NCBI RefSeq assembly: GCF_900625095.1
Contig: NZ_LR130760.1
Span: 2,949,989 to 3,013,988 of the forward strand
Origin: Acinetobacter ihumii
GTDB taxonomy: Bacteria; Pseudomonadota; Gammaproteobacteria; Pseudomonadales; Moraxellaceae
Length of the DNA stretch: 64,000 nucleotides
Reading direction: 5' to 3'
Below are positions 49,526 to 59,360 of this stretch, in pieces (position 1 is the first letter of the stretch; each line of letters starts with the position of its first letter). The translations under genes were made by a program, and so were the position numbers. A model generated the notes under the pieces. The model was not told the DNA's origin and searched no databases. It was given only the letters and a program-made list of their open reading frames with translations.

Positions 49526-50701
49526 CTAGTCCATCGCTTTGGATGACGTATCAACCGAAGCAATTACAGACATACCTGGACGTAAGCGTTCCAAGCCTTT
49601 TTGATCAGGATCAATGGCAATCCGTACAGAAATGCGCTGCACCACTTTGGTAAAGTTACCTGTGGCATTGTCTGCTTTGAGTACACTAAACTCTGAACCT
49701 GCCGCAGGGGAAATTTGTTCGACTCGACCTGTAAATTTTTGATGAGCCAGTGCATCGACAGTAAAGGTTGCCGTTTGCCCAATTTTCATATTGGCAATCT
49801 GGGTTTCTTTAAAGTTGGCAATCACCCATGTTTGTTGTGGGATCAAATACAAGAGCTGTGAACCGGCTGCGACATATTGCCCGACACGTGGATTGACCTC
49901 ACCCAACTGTCCATCCATTGGCGCGGTAATCACACTATAATCTTTGGTGGTGGTTGCCTGATCCAGTTGTGCCTGAGCACTGGTGACTTGCGCTTCTAAA
50001 CCTGTTTGTGCAACCTGTGCTGTTTTTAATGCTTCCTGCGTAACATGAACATTGGCTTCGGCTTGTTTGAGTAAGGCCAGATTATTTTTAACGTCTGCTG
50101 CTGCCTTATCACGTTCTGATTTAGAGGCTGCGCCACTGTCACCAAGTTGTTGATAACGATTTAATTGAGTCACGGACAAATCATATTGCGCCTGTGCCTG
50201 ATCGACTTTGGCTTGGGCCGCAGCAATATCGGCTTGTCGTTGGGCAATGGTCTGAGTCTGGTTGGCTAGGTTGTTTTTGGCCTGTTCAACCGCAGATTCA
50301 GCCTGTGTGACTTTCTGATCGTAAGTCGTGGCATCAATATGCATTAAAGGTTGACCTTGTTTGACGTAGTCAAAATCCTTGACCAATACGTCTTTGATAT
50401 AGCCATTAATTTGTGAGGAAAGCACTGTGGTTTTGCCTTTGACATAACTATTGTCAGTTTGTTCCATCACGGTATGAAACGGCCCAATCCGCCAAGCCCA
50501 CATAATCAGACCTACACCTATCAACAACACCACAAACATTATCGCCAAAGTCGATTTTTTGGTGGGAATTAATTTACCGACGCGCTGTACCGGTTTGAGC
50601 GGAGCAGGTTGTGGTGTAACAGGTGATGTGCCAGATGAGGACTGATTCGTGTCATTCGAAGCAGGTTCATGCTGTGGATTATTTTTTTGCTCGTCACTCA
50701 T
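49526..50701 (-). CDS. emrA: HlyD/EmrA-family membrane-fusion protein
   Basis: This is the periplasmic adaptor of a tripartite exporter (391 residues). A polar N-terminus is followed by a membrane helix (about residues 50-70), biotinyl-lipoyl half (VLVKDFDYVKQGQPLMHID), a long coiled-coil hairpin (QAESAVEQAKNNLANQTQTI region, Ala/Gln-rich), and the second lipoyl half (SVITAPMDGQLGEV). It pairs with the MFS gene 22 bp upstream. The outer-membrane channel is not encoded here. Confidence 0.88.
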   Translation of the reverse strand: MSDEQKNNPQHEPASNDTNQSSSGTSPVTPQPAPLKPVQRVGKLIPTKKSTLAIMFVVLLIGVGLIMWAWRIGPFHTVMEQTDNSYVKGKTTVLSSQINGYIKDVLVKDFDYVKQGQPLMHIDATTYDQKVTQAESAVEQAKNNLANQTQTIAQRQADIAAAQAKVDQAQAQYDLSVTQLNRYQQLGDSGAASKSERDKAAADVKNNLALLKQAEANVHVTQEALKTAQVAQTGLEAQVTSAQAQLDQATTTKDYSVITAPMDGQLGEVNPRVGQYVAAGSQLLYLIPQQTWVIANFKETQIANMKIGQTATFTVDALAHQKFTGRVEQISPAAGSEFSVLKADNATGNFTKVVQRISVRIAIDPDQKGLERLRPGMSVIASVDTSSKAMD

Positions 50702-50723
50702 AAATTATACTCAAACACTCCAC

Positions 50724-52382
50724 TCAGGATGATGTCGATGAGGCACTCAGTTTCTCCCGATAGGTGAGATACCTTCCCCAGATAATATTGCATAATCCCC
50801 AAAGGAATAACACAATTGCCACGATACTATTAAAGTTAATCACATCGTTATAGGCACGAACCTGAGCCTCACGATTTGTGGTTTGCAATAAAGTTTTGCT
50901 TGCCTGTAATTGGTCTTGAACAGGATCACTAATGTTGGGACTAAATTTTGCCTGATACTGTTTTAAACGTTGCTCCACCAGAGGGTCAGTGGGTTCAAGA
51001 TTACGGCTAATATCCATTTGATAGACTTGGGTTTGGCGTTTTTGGTAAGTGTTATAAAACGATGAACCAATTAATCCACCGAAGTTTTGTGTGGCAGAAA
51101 ATAGCACAATAAAAGTGACGACATGGGCAGGACTTTCTTTTAAGGCACGTCCAAAGCCAACCAAGAGTAATGGTCCAATAAATAAACCATTGGCAAAGGC
51201 AATTAGAAATTGGCTGTGATAAAAATTTTGCGGACGAATGTCACTGGTCAAGTGTGCATCTAGCTTACTGGCCACCAAGATTAAAAAAGAAGCTAAAACC
51301 AGATGTAATAAGGTTCGTTCTCTGGAAAAGGTCACCGCACTAAAGATCACACCGGCCAGCATTCCAAAAAAGATCACGCTATAAAGACCGACAAACTGGT
51401 CTGGTCCCATGCCCATGGTTTTCAGAAAGTTCACTGCGGCATAGCTTTGTTCTGACAATAAAAAACGCAGACACAAAGCACCGAACACAAAACGAAGAAC
51501 CGCAAAAGTACCTAACCAGCGGGTCATAATCAGGGGGTTGCTGCGATGATGTTCATACATAAAACCAAACATGAGCAGCACAAAACCTATGATTAATACA
51601 TAAGCCAGCCATGGAGAATCAAACCACCATAGCAAAGGACCTTGCGTTAACACCGCACAGATACAAGCAAAGCCCGGAGCAAGCAATAAAAAGGTAAAAA
51701 TATCCTCACGTTCAAAAACGGCAATACGTAAACTGCGTGGTAATTTCAAAGAAACCACCATGGCATAGCAACACACCGCCAAACCCAGCTCAAAGGTATA
51801 AAGTACAGTCCAGTCATTGACCGTGACCAACGCAGGTGAAATGATCCATGCCAATGGGACACCAAGTTGACCAAAACCAAAACCGATATATAAGCCTCTT
51901 AAACGATGCTCTTTAGTAAAGCCCTGCATAATGTAATACATGCCTAAAGAACTTAACGGCGCAGCCACCATCCCGCTAATAAAACGTACAAAAATTGCCA
52001 TAGGATAATTTTGTACAAAAATATGCAGGATCATGACCCCAATAAACGCCAACAAACCAATTTCGGTAAAGAGACGTAAACCATACTGTTGACGTGCTTT
52101 GAACAAGATTAAATTCGAGCTGACATTCGCCATGACGTATGCCGCAGGTAGCCACGCGCTTTCAATGGGCGTTAAACCATATTCACCCTGCAACTGCGGT
52201 AAATTGGCTGTAATAAAGCCATTACTGAGTCCTGCGGTCAGTGCGATAAAGGTGCCGATAATAAAATACAGATAACGTTTATGCGACGGATGTTGAATGG
52301 ATGGCGGTGAACCTGGTAAAACCGGACGTTCATCATCGGTCCAGTCAGGAGGGGTTTCTAGGTAACGAGGATGATCAGCCAT
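50724..52382 (-). CDS. emrB: EmrB-like MFS drug exporter (DHA2, 14-TM)
   Basis: The product is about 552 residues with 14 predicted helices, the size of DHA2-family proton antiporters such as EmrB. An N-terminal helix pattern GLSNGFITANLPQLQGEYGLTPIESAWLPAAYV matches this family. With the HlyD adaptor it would export toxic hydrophobic compounds; substrate unknown. The start at 52382 overlaps the TetR stop by 8 bp (ATGGCTGA), so regulator and pump are translationally coupled. Confidence 0.88.
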   Translation of the reverse strand: MADHPRYLETPPDWTDDERPVLPGSPPSIQHPSHKRYLYFIIGTFIALTAGLSNGFITANLPQLQGEYGLTPIESAWLPAAYVMANVSSNLILFKARQQYGLRLFTEIGLLAFIGVMILHIFVQNYPMAIFVRFISGMVAAPLSSLGMYYIMQGFTKEHRLRGLYIGFGFGQLGVPLAWIISPALVTVNDWTVLYTFELGLAVCCYAMVVSLKLPRSLRIAVFEREDIFTFLLLAPGFACICAVLTQGPLLWWFDSPWLAYVLIIGFVLLMFGFMYEHHRSNPLIMTRWLGTFAVLRFVFGALCLRFLLSEQSYAAVNFLKTMGMGPDQFVGLYSVIFFGMLAGVIFSAVTFSRERTLLHLVLASFLILVASKLDAHLTSDIRPQNFYHSQFLIAFANGLFIGPLLLVGFGRALKESPAHVVTFIVLFSATQNFGGLIGSSFYNTYQKRQTQVYQMDISRNLEPTDPLVEQRLKQYQAKFSPNISDPVQDQLQASKTLLQTTNREAQVRAYNDVINFNSIVAIVLFLWGLCNIIWGRYLTYREKLSASSTSS

Positions 52383-52944
52383 GATATACCTCGTCATTTA
52401 AATATATGCCATGGAGCATTAACTCGACTGCACGATTGGCAAATCGAATTCTTTCTGTTTCATTATGTCCCCGAAAAGAGGAGGACAGCATGGAAACAAT
52501 ACTGCGATAATCTTCAAAACTAAAGTCAGCACGACAAATTTTTTTCTGAATTGCCTGATCAATCAAGGGCTGAACAATCAGTTGATGATGCTGTACCAAA
52601 GGAATCAGCATTTCATCATTTCGATCCAGTACCCGCCAATACTCCATTAGAGCTGACAGATGATTTAAATTGTGTACATGACTCCTGATGAGTCGGATTA
52701 AGCCATCATCGTAGTGATTATATTGTTCAGCAGTCTGTTCTAAATGTAATACAGCTTGTTCAAGTAAAGCATAAACCAATGCCTTTCGATCAGTAAAATT
52801 TCGATAGAAAGTTGCACGACCTACACCTGCATGATCAATAATGATTTGTAGTGGCACATTCATTCCATGAATTTTAAACATTTCAACCGCAGCTTCGAGT
52901 AAGTCTTCCCGATTTCTGGCTGCGCGTTTGATATGTTTACTCAT
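52375..52944 (-). CDS. TetR-family regulator of the efflux operon
   Basis: This 189-residue repressor has an N-terminal helix-turn-helix (REDLLEAAVEMFKIHG, VGRATFYRNFTDRKALVYALL) and a ligand-binding C-terminal domain. It is first in an operon with the MFS and HlyD genes. The ATG at 52944 gives the normal family N-terminus; an extended frame to 53031 lacks support and would cover the operator. A palindrome at 52979-52996, 35 bp upstream, is the likely autoregulatory operator. Confidence 0.86.
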   Translation of the reverse strand: MSKHIKRAARNREDLLEAAVEMFKIHGMNVPLQIIIDHAGVGRATFYRNFTDRKALVYALLEQAVLHLEQTAEQYNHYDDGLIRLIRSHVHNLNHLSALMEYWRVLDRNDEMLIPLVQHHQLIVQPLIDQAIQKKICRADFSFEDYRSIVSMLSSSFRGHNETERIRFANRAVELMLHGIYLNDEVYHG

Positions 52945-52978
52945 AGTAAAATGAAGCTGGATATGATCAGGGTATTTT

Positions 52979-52996
52979 ACGGACGTTTTTGTCCGA
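52979..52996. promoter_or_regulatory. Candidate TetR operator
   Basis: ACGGACGTTTTTGTCCGA contains CGGAC and GTCCG arms around a 6-bp centre. It lies just before the TetR-MFS-HlyD operon, where a repressor site is expected. GGAC-N6-GTCC also occurs upstream of nuoA. Confidence 0.6.
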
Positions 52997-53125
52997 ATTT
53001 TCAATAAAATTTTTATCGAATTGTAAAACATAACTAAAAATTATGAATAATTTAAAAATTGATTATTTTATTTTTTGAATTAATCAACTTAAGCTAAATA
53101 AAACAATGAAAATGGGAGGATCTTG

Positions 53126-53890
53126 ATGACCACGCAACATGAAGTCAATCAGCAACAATACCAAGACAAAGCGAAAGCTTATTTAAAGAGTGCTGTACAT
53201 GCCCAAGGAGTAGAATTTGGCAAGATAGGTGAGATGTTAAAGCGACAATCGTTTAAACGTGTTTTAGATTTAGGCTGTGGTGGCGGACATGTCACATATC
53301 ATATTGCACCTGATGTGGGGCAGGTGATTGCTTATGACTTAACTGCCCAAATGGTGCAATTGGTGCTTGAACAGGCGAAGGAGCGCGGATTAAATAACGT
53401 TATGGGGCAGCAAGGTGCAGCAGAACAACTTGATTTTGCCGATCAAAGTTTATGTGCGGTCGTAAGTCGTTATTCAGCGCATCATTGGCAAAATGTTTCC
53501 CAAGCGATGCATGAAATCTATCGCGTGCTTAAACCGCGTGGCAAAGTCATTTTTGTTGATATTTTGGGAAATCAGCAACCGATATTGGATACTTTTTTAC
53601 AGAGTATGGAAGTCATTCGTGATCCAAGCCATGTTCGTAATTATTCTTTAGCCGAATGGATGACGTTTGCTGAACGTGCAGGTTTTAAAATTGAGCAGAT
53701 GGACAAACAAACTTTGCAGTTAGATTTTTCCAGTTGGGTTGAACGGATGCAAACACCAGCAGAAGCGGTTGCGACATTACGTTATTTGCAACAAAAAGCA
53801 TCTGATGAGGTAAAAAATTATTATCAAATACAGTCGGATGGTTCATTTCAAAGCGAAGTGATGTATTTGGTTCTTACAAAGCCTGAGTAA
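53126..53890 (+). CDS. SAM-dependent class I methyltransferase
   Basis: This 254-residue enzyme has the SAM-binding motif VLDLGCGGGHVTYHIA, an acidic motif II region (AYDLTAQMV), and motif III-IV stretches (LDFADQSLCAVVSRYSAHHW). It resembles UbiE/YcgJ-type small-molecule methyltransferases; the substrate is unknown. GGGAGG lies 6 nt before the ATG at 53126. It is transcribed divergently from the TetR gene. Confidence 0.85.
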   Translation: MTTQHEVNQQQYQDKAKAYLKSAVHAQGVEFGKIGEMLKRQSFKRVLDLGCGGGHVTYHIAPDVGQVIAYDLTAQMVQLVLEQAKERGLNNVMGQQGAAEQLDFADQSLCAVVSRYSAHHWQNVSQAMHEIYRVLKPRGKVIFVDILGNQQPILDTFLQSMEVIRDPSHVRNYSLAEWMTFAERAGFKIEQMDKQTLQLDFSSWVERMQTPAEAVATLRYLQQKASDEVKNYYQIQSDGSFQSEVMYLVLTKPE

Positions 53891-53923
53891 TACGTTAAAA
53901 TTCATGTTTATCAGCTTTCAGTA

Positions 53924-54559
53924 TTGGATCATCACGTGGATAGTTTGCTGCCTTTATTTTCAATTGCCATGGCTTTAATGCTAGGTGCAATCAGTCCGGG
54001 TCCAAGCTTTATTTATGTGGCGCAAAACTCGATTGCAAAATCGCGCAAGCATGGTTTGTTTACTGCATTAGGCACAGGTACAGGCGCAGCGATTTTTGGT
54101 TTGCTTGCAGTCATGGGCTTGCAGGCAATTTTGTTAGCTGTGCCATCGGCATATCTGATGTTAAAAATTGGTGGTGGGCTATATTTACTGTGGCTGGCGT
54201 ATAAAATTGTTAAACATGCCAAATCTCCAATTGAGATGGATGCCGAACAACAACAGACGATGTCTTACCAAAGTGCCTATCGTTATGGTCTCATGACTCA
54301 ACTCAGCAATCCAAAAATTGCTGTGGTATTGGCCAGTGTATTTACAGCGTTGTTACCCAAAGATATTCCACATTATTATTATGTTGCATTGCCTGTAATT
54401 TGTTTTGTGATTGATGCAGGCTGGTATTCCTTGGTTGCTTTACTTTTATCTTCTGAAAAACCACGTCGTGCTTATGTAAAAGCCAAAACTTTAATAGATC
54501 GTGTCACGGGCGGCATTGTCACGATTTTAGGTTTAAAACTGATCTTCTCTAGTCGTTAA
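53924..54559 (+). CDS. LysE/RhtB-family amino acid exporter
   Basis: This 211-residue membrane protein has six helices and the family motif GAISPGPSFIYV near the N-terminus with NPKIAVVLASVFTALLP in the middle. Such proteins export amino acids such as threonine, homoserine or lysine; the substrate is not deducible. Start codon is a TTG at 53924 or a GTG at 53936; neither has a strong ribosome site. Confidence 0.85.
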   Translation: MDHHVDSLLPLFSIAMALMLGAISPGPSFIYVAQNSIAKSRKHGLFTALGTGTGAAIFGLLAVMGLQAILLAVPSAYLMLKIGGGLYLLWLAYKIVKHAKSPIEMDAEQQQTMSYQSAYRYGLMTQLSNPKIAVVLASVFTALLPKDIPHYYYVALPVICFVIDAGWYSLVALLLSSEKPRRAYVKAKTLIDRVTGGIVTILGLKLIFSSR

Positions 54560-54718
54560 TTTTACTGTTTTAGTGTTTATATTGAGGCAGGCAGATTGAG
54601 AGTAAATGTTCTCGATAAACGCAATGACTGATTAAATTTTGAAAAGCTTTTTTGCTCGCTATTTATACAATATATGCTAGTCTGATTGTCATAATAACCA
54701 AAATAATCAGGGGGTCAT

Positions 54719-54910
54719 ATGAAAAGGATATTTTTGTATGCCTTGTCGATCAGTTTAGGCATTGTTTTATTCGGTTGCGATGCTCAGGAAGATTATCGGG
54801 TCCCGAAAACGACGCGTAGTATGAGCATTGCAGGAATGCCTGTTTATGAAAAAGATTTTGCCTTGAATCAAGTTAGACTGGTTGATCATACAGTGAGTAA
54901 ATATGATTAA
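54719..54910 (+). CDS. Small lipoprotein
   Basis: This 63-residue protein has a signal peptide with lipobox LFGC (Cys near residue 19), after which about 44 residues remain. GGGGG precedes the ATG by 5 nt. It overlaps the next gene by 8 bp. Function unknown; coupling with an EF-hand protein suggests an envelope role. Confidence 0.7.
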   Translation: MKRIFLYALSISLGIVLFGCDAQEDYRVPKTTRSMSIAGMPVYEKDFALNQVRLVDHTVSKYD

Positions 54911-55241
54911 GTCTGGTTTGTGGATGATATTATCCATGTTGATACTGACAAGCTTTTCCCATGCCTGTGAGCCTGCATCCTTAAATTGGCAACAGTTTAA
55001 GAGCAGTCATGATCGTAATCACAATGGAACTTTCGAGCTTGAAGAATTTATGCATGTTCGTGACTTCGAACCATACCCATGGCCTGCTGATCCTCGTTTT
55101 CAAGACAAAGATAAGCAACAGAAATTATTTAACTTTTTAGATAAAAATAAGGATGGTCATTTAACTGATGAAGAGCTAGGAGCAGTTCATCAGTTATTTG
55201 AAAATCCATGTGCTGATTGGCCTTGGTCCAAAGCTCGTTAG
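54903..55241 (+). CDS. Exported EF-hand protein
   Basis: This 112-residue protein has a signal peptide (to SHA, about residue 21) and two EF-hand calcium loops: DRNHNGTFELEEF and DKNKDGHLTDEEL. Acidic positions 1, 3, 5 and 12 are those expected for Ca2+. Cys pairs near both ends (HACEP, NPCADW) may form a disulfide. The start overlaps the lipoprotein gene by 8 bp (same ATGATTAA arrangement), so the two are made together. Confidence 0.8.
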   Translation: MIKSGLWMILSMLILTSFSHACEPASLNWQQFKSSHDRNHNGTFELEEFMHVRDFEPYPWPADPRFQDKDKQQKLFNFLDKNKDGHLTDEELGAVHQLFENPCADWPWSKAR

Positions 55242-55278
55242 GGGTATGCCTTAAATATCAGAAATAGCCTGAAAATAT

Positions 55279-56631
55279 CTAAGCGGCTAATAACTTTTTG
55301 GCAGCTAAACGATGTTCTGCTTGTAATTTTTCAATATCAAGACTCAATAATTGTTGATCTTTAACAATCCACTTGCCACCGACCATGACATGTTCCGCTC
55401 GGTCTGCACCACAAAGCAGCAATGCTGAAATTGGATCATGACTCCCTGAAAATTTTAATTCATCTAATTTGTACAAGGCAAAATCTGCCTGAAAACCGAC
55501 CGCAACTTGTCCTAAATGTTGCTCACGACCCAACAATTTGGCTGAACCCGCTGTACCCCAGTGTAATGCCAGTTCAGGTGTTATACGTTCCGCACCGTAT
55601 TTAAGACGTTGTAAATACATGGCTTGACGCGCTTCCAAAATCAGATTCGATGCATCTCCAGAAGCAGAACCATCGACACCTAAACCCAGAGTTGCACCTG
55701 CCTGCATTAAGTCAAGCGTTGGGCAAATGCCAGACGCAAGTCGCATATTGGAGTGTGGACAGTGACAAATACCAACGCCCGCCTGACCTAAACGCTGGAT
55801 TTCTTCGGCATTAAAATGAATACCATGTGCCAGCCATGTTCGGTCACTTAACCAGCCGACACTCTCCAGATAATCTACAGTGCGCATGCCAAACATTTTT
55901 AAGCAAAAAGCTTCTTCATCAAGCGTTTCTGCCAAATGAGTATGTAAACGAACATTGAGACGTTCAGCCATGGCAGCACTTTCACGCATAATGTCTTGTG
56001 TCACGGAAAATGGCGAACAAGGTGCAAGCGCAATATTGACCATCGCATTGGCATCACGTTGATGATATTTGTGCACTAACCGTTCTGAATCCAGCAAAAT
56101 TTGCTCCATATGCTGAACGGTATGTTGCGGAGGAAGTCCCCCTGATTCCTCGCCCAAACTCATTGAGCCACGGGTAAGCATGACACGAATGCCTAACTCT
56201 TGCGCTGCTTGTGCTTGTATATCAATCGCATCGGTCAATTGCTCTGGAAATAAATAATGATGATCGGCGGCAAAGGTACAACCTGACATGACGAGTTCAG
56301 CCAATGCAACTTGTGTAGCGAGATGCAACTGTTCTGGTGTCAGTTTAGCCCAGACAGGATATAAATTTTTTAACCAAGGAAAAAGCGGGACATTCACCAC
56401 AGGCGACCACGCACGGGTTAAAGTCTGGTAAAAATGATGATGAGCATTGACCAGCCCGGGTATCACCACGCAATCTTTGGCATCAAACACTTGATCGACA
56501 GGCGAAAGGGGAGATTGACCTTGTGCAACCAGTTCAATGATTTGCCCATTTTCAACCACGACACCATTCGTTGCATCATGTTGATTGGCTGTAAAAATCG
56601 CAAGAGGGTGTTTGATCCAGAGACGTGACAT
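55279..56631 (-). CDS. 8-oxoguanine deaminase-like amidohydrolase
   Basis: This is a 450-residue amidohydrolase of the TRZ/ATZ group. Metal-binding and catalytic motifs are NAHHHFYQTLTRA (around residue 63), HTHLAETLDE, LAHGIHF, CPHSNMRLASG and GVDGSASGDASN. The NAHHHFYQTLTRA form is typical of 8-oxoguanine deaminase, which turns 8-oxoguanine into urate; guanine or triazine deaminases are alternatives. A purine-type permease gene lies directly upstream on the same strand, supporting purine catabolism. Confidence 0.85.
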   Translation of the reverse strand: MSRLWIKHPLAIFTANQHDATNGVVVENGQIIELVAQGQSPLSPVDQVFDAKDCVVIPGLVNAHHHFYQTLTRAWSPVVNVPLFPWLKNLYPVWAKLTPEQLHLATQVALAELVMSGCTFAADHHYLFPEQLTDAIDIQAQAAQELGIRVMLTRGSMSLGEESGGLPPQHTVQHMEQILLDSERLVHKYHQRDANAMVNIALAPCSPFSVTQDIMRESAAMAERLNVRLHTHLAETLDEEAFCLKMFGMRTVDYLESVGWLSDRTWLAHGIHFNAEEIQRLGQAGVGICHCPHSNMRLASGICPTLDLMQAGATLGLGVDGSASGDASNLILEARQAMYLQRLKYGAERITPELALHWGTAGSAKLLGREQHLGQVAVGFQADFALYKLDELKFSGSHDPISALLLCGADRAEHVMVGGKWIVKDQQLLSLDIEKLQAEHRLAAKKLLAA

Positions 56632-56771
56632 GGCAGATTTCGCTCAAATATTTTCATCATTTAAAAAGCAATGCACGTACCATCATTATAATTTTATTAT
56701 GTGTTTTATAATTGATATAAATAAAAATATATATGCTGAAATATTAAGTCTGAATTATTTAAATGAGTTAT
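56632..56771. other. Short AT-rich gap upstream of the deaminase
   Basis: No gene is seen. It should hold the deaminase promoter because a terminator separates it from the permease gene. Confidence 0.4.
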
Positions 56772-56808
56772 TTAAAAAATGCCAGTCGATTTGATTCGGC
56801 TGGCATTC
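56772..56808 (-). terminator. Terminator of the NCS2 permease
   Basis: AATGCCAG pairs with CTGGCATT, and reading on the minus strand a run of six Ts follows. Confidence 0.82.
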
Positions 56809-56837
56809 CACAAAGCATGGATTTGACACTGATACTC

Positions 56838-58205
56838 TTATGAATGATTTTCAGCAGTTGCGGTGGCTTCTGGCAAGCTTTCAGCTTGCGCTTTCTTTCC
56901 CACATGTAAGTGATTGAAGAAAAGATTAAGTAAAACGGCCGCAATACAAGTAATACTGATACCAGAATGGAATAAGGTTTGAACGACACTTGGCATTGAG
57001 TGGAAAAAGTCTGGGCTAATTAAAGGAATCAGACCAGCCGCCAGTGACACCGCGACAATAATCAGATTAGATTGAACTTGGTAATCTACTTTTGACAATG
57101 TACGAATACCACTCACTGCCACACTACCAAATAACACTAATCCTGCGCCACCTAATACAGGCATAGGGATAGACGCGACCAAACGACCAAATACTGGAAG
57201 TAGACCAAGTACAACCAAAATACCTCCAGCAGTTGCCACAACAAAACGGCTTTTTACACCTGTAATTGCAACTAAACCGACATTCTGTACAAATGCACAC
57301 TGCATAAACGCACCGAACAGAGGAGCAAGACCAGAAGAGAGCATATCTGCACGTAAGCCATCTGCAATACGTTTGTTATCGACTTTGGTATCTACAATTT
57401 CACCAATTGCCAATAAGCTTGCTGTGGTTTCAGTCAAGATGACCAGCGTCACAATGCTCATGGTTAAAATAGCAGGCCATTCAAACACAGGCATACCAAA
57501 GCCTAAAATATTAGGAAGTGCAACCCACGGCCCATTTCCAACTTTGGAGAAATCGGCTAAACCCAGTGCAAAGGCAACGATGGCACCACAAAAGATTGAA
57601 AGCAATACGGCAAGACGTTTAACGGCTGGAGAACCAAACTTGGTCAGCAACAACAAAACCAATAAGGTAAACCCTGCTAAACCTATATTTTCAATGGAAC
57701 CCCAGTTTTCCGCTTTTGGATTGCCACCCATCATCCAGCGGATTGCGACAGGTAACAGTGAGATCCCGATAATGGCAATAATCGAACCGGTGACAATCGG
57801 CGGAAAAAAACGCACAATTTTGGAAAAAAATGGTGCAATAATGATCCCAAACAGGGAGCTAACCATAATTGCACCAAGAATGGCCTGAAAACTGCCCCCA
57901 TTTGAACCAATCGCGATCATACTTGCAACGGCTGCAAAAGAGGTTCCTTGTACAATCGGAAGTTTAGAACCGAACCACTTTACCCCAAGCGTTTGTAATA
58001 GTGTTGCAAGACCTGCAACCAGAATAGAGGCTGTAATTAATAAGCCGATATCTGCCTGAGAAAGCCCAATCCCAAGACCTACTACCAGTGGTGCTGCAAT
58101 TAAGCCGCCGTACATGGTAAGTACATGTTGGAAACCATATGTTAAATTTTTGCCTGCGCTGAGCATTTCATGCTCAGGTGATGTGCTTTTAGATTGGTCG
58201 TGCAT
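56838..58205 (-). CDS. NCS2-family purine/xanthine-uracil permease
   Basis: This inner-membrane symporter has about 455 residues and 14 hydrophobic segments. The family landmarks LPIVQGTSFA and FVQNVGLVAITGVKSRFV, followed by VLGGAGLVLFGSVAVSG, place it among urate/xanthine transporters (UacT, XanP) rather than uracil ones. The start at 58205 follows GAAAGGG by 6 nt; a longer frame is unlikely. With the adjacent 8-oxoguanine deaminase-like gene it supports purine import and breakdown. Confidence 0.85.
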   Translation of the reverse strand: MHDQSKSTSPEHEMLSAGKNLTYGFQHVLTMYGGLIAAPLVVGLGIGLSQADIGLLITASILVAGLATLLQTLGVKWFGSKLPIVQGTSFAAVASMIAIGSNGGSFQAILGAIMVSSLFGIIIAPFFSKIVRFFPPIVTGSIIAIIGISLLPVAIRWMMGGNPKAENWGSIENIGLAGFTLLVLLLLTKFGSPAVKRLAVLLSIFCGAIVAFALGLADFSKVGNGPWVALPNILGFGMPVFEWPAILTMSIVTLVILTETTASLLAIGEIVDTKVDNKRIADGLRADMLSSGLAPLFGAFMQCAFVQNVGLVAITGVKSRFVVATAGGILVVLGLLPVFGRLVASIPMPVLGGAGLVLFGSVAVSGIRTLSKVDYQVQSNLIIVAVSLAAGLIPLISPDFFHSMPSVVQTLFHSGISITCIAAVLLNLFFNHLHVGKKAQAESLPEATATAENHS

Positions 58206-58409
58206 ATCAAACCCTTTCAACTTTGTGTGTATGACAAAAGTAAAATTTGCAACATACATGCCATCTTCTTATTATTTAAATAATCATAAATTTTAAAATA
58301 TGAAAATTAATATAATCCCTCACCCCCTTATGCATGGCATAGCATTTGCTCCATTCAGATTAGTTCCATGCATTTTTTCTAAATGAATATCTTTAAGGGA
58401 GTCAAGAAT

Positions 58410-59360
58410 GTGAATGCTTCAATTCCAGTAATTGATATATCTGGTCTATTTAGCCCAGATTTACAAGACCGCAAAGCGGTTGCAACTGAGTTAAAACAGG
58501 CATGTGAAGATAAAGGTTTCTTTTATATTGCACATCATGGGGTATCTACAGCATTGCAAAAGACTGTATTTGAACAGAGTAAACAATTTTTTGATTTGCC
58601 TATAGCGACCAAAGAAAAGGTCCATAAAAAGCATTCGATTGCCAATCGTGGATATGAACCCCTAAAGAATCAAACACTAGAAGCAGGCACCCCTGCGGAC
58701 TTAAAAGAAGGCTTTTATGCTGGTCGTGAATATGCCTTAGACAGTCAGGAAGTGCTGCAAAAAAGGTTCAATCATGGACCGAATCAGTGGCCAGAACAAC
58801 TTCCTGAATTTCAGTCGGTCATGCAATCTTATCAGGCTCAGCTTGAAAGTCTGGCAAAATATCTAATGCGCGGACTGGCATTGTCGTTGGAACTGGATGA
58901 ACATTATTTTGACGAGTTCTGTCAGGACTCATTGGTGACCCTTCGTTTGTTACATTATCCGCCACAGCCTGCCAACCCTGAACCCAATGAAAAAGGCTGC
59001 GGGGCACATACGGATTTTGGTGCATTAACCTTGCTGCTACAAGACCAACAGGGCGGCTTACAGGTGTGGGATAAAAATACTGAAAGTTGGCTTGATGCTC
59101 CACCAATCGAAGGTACATATGTGATTAATCTAGGAGATTTAATCGCGCGCTGGACCAATAATCGTTATAAATCTACGTTACATCGGGTGATTAATCAGTC
59201 TGGTCAACAACGTTACTCGGTTCCATTTTTCTTTGGTGGAAATCCAGATTATCAAGTGCAGTGTATAGCCAATTGCAAGGCAGACAACGAAGCTGAATTA
59301 TTTGAACCTACCACAGTTGAAAAGCACCATGTAGAAATGTACCGGAGAACGTATGGCTAA
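58410..59360 (+). CDS. Isopenicillin-N-synthase-like 2-oxoglutarate/Fe(II) oxygenase
   Basis: This non-haem iron oxygenase has about 316 residues. The N-terminal DIOX_N part (IPVIDISGLF, GFFYIAHHGV) and the C-terminal 2OG-Fe(II) core are both present. Iron ligands are HTD in CGAHTDFGALTLLLQD and the His of TLHRVIN; RYS in QQRYSVPFF binds 2-oxoglutarate. The GTG at 58410 is chosen because AAGGGAG lies 8 nt upstream; an ATG at 58383 is in frame but poorly placed. Substrate unknown. It is divergent from the permease and coupled to the next gene by an 8-bp overlap. Confidence 0.85.
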   Translation: MNASIPVIDISGLFSPDLQDRKAVATELKQACEDKGFFYIAHHGVSTALQKTVFEQSKQFFDLPIATKEKVHKKHSIANRGYEPLKNQTLEAGTPADLKEGFYAGREYALDSQEVLQKRFNHGPNQWPEQLPEFQSVMQSYQAQLESLAKYLMRGLALSLELDEHYFDEFCQDSLVTLRLLHYPPQPANPEPNEKGCGAHTDFGALTLLLQDQQGGLQVWDKNTESWLDAPPIEGTYVINLGDLIARWTNNRYKSTLHRVINQSGQQRYSVPFFFGGNPDYQVQCIANCKADNEAELFEPTTVEKHHVEMYRRTYG

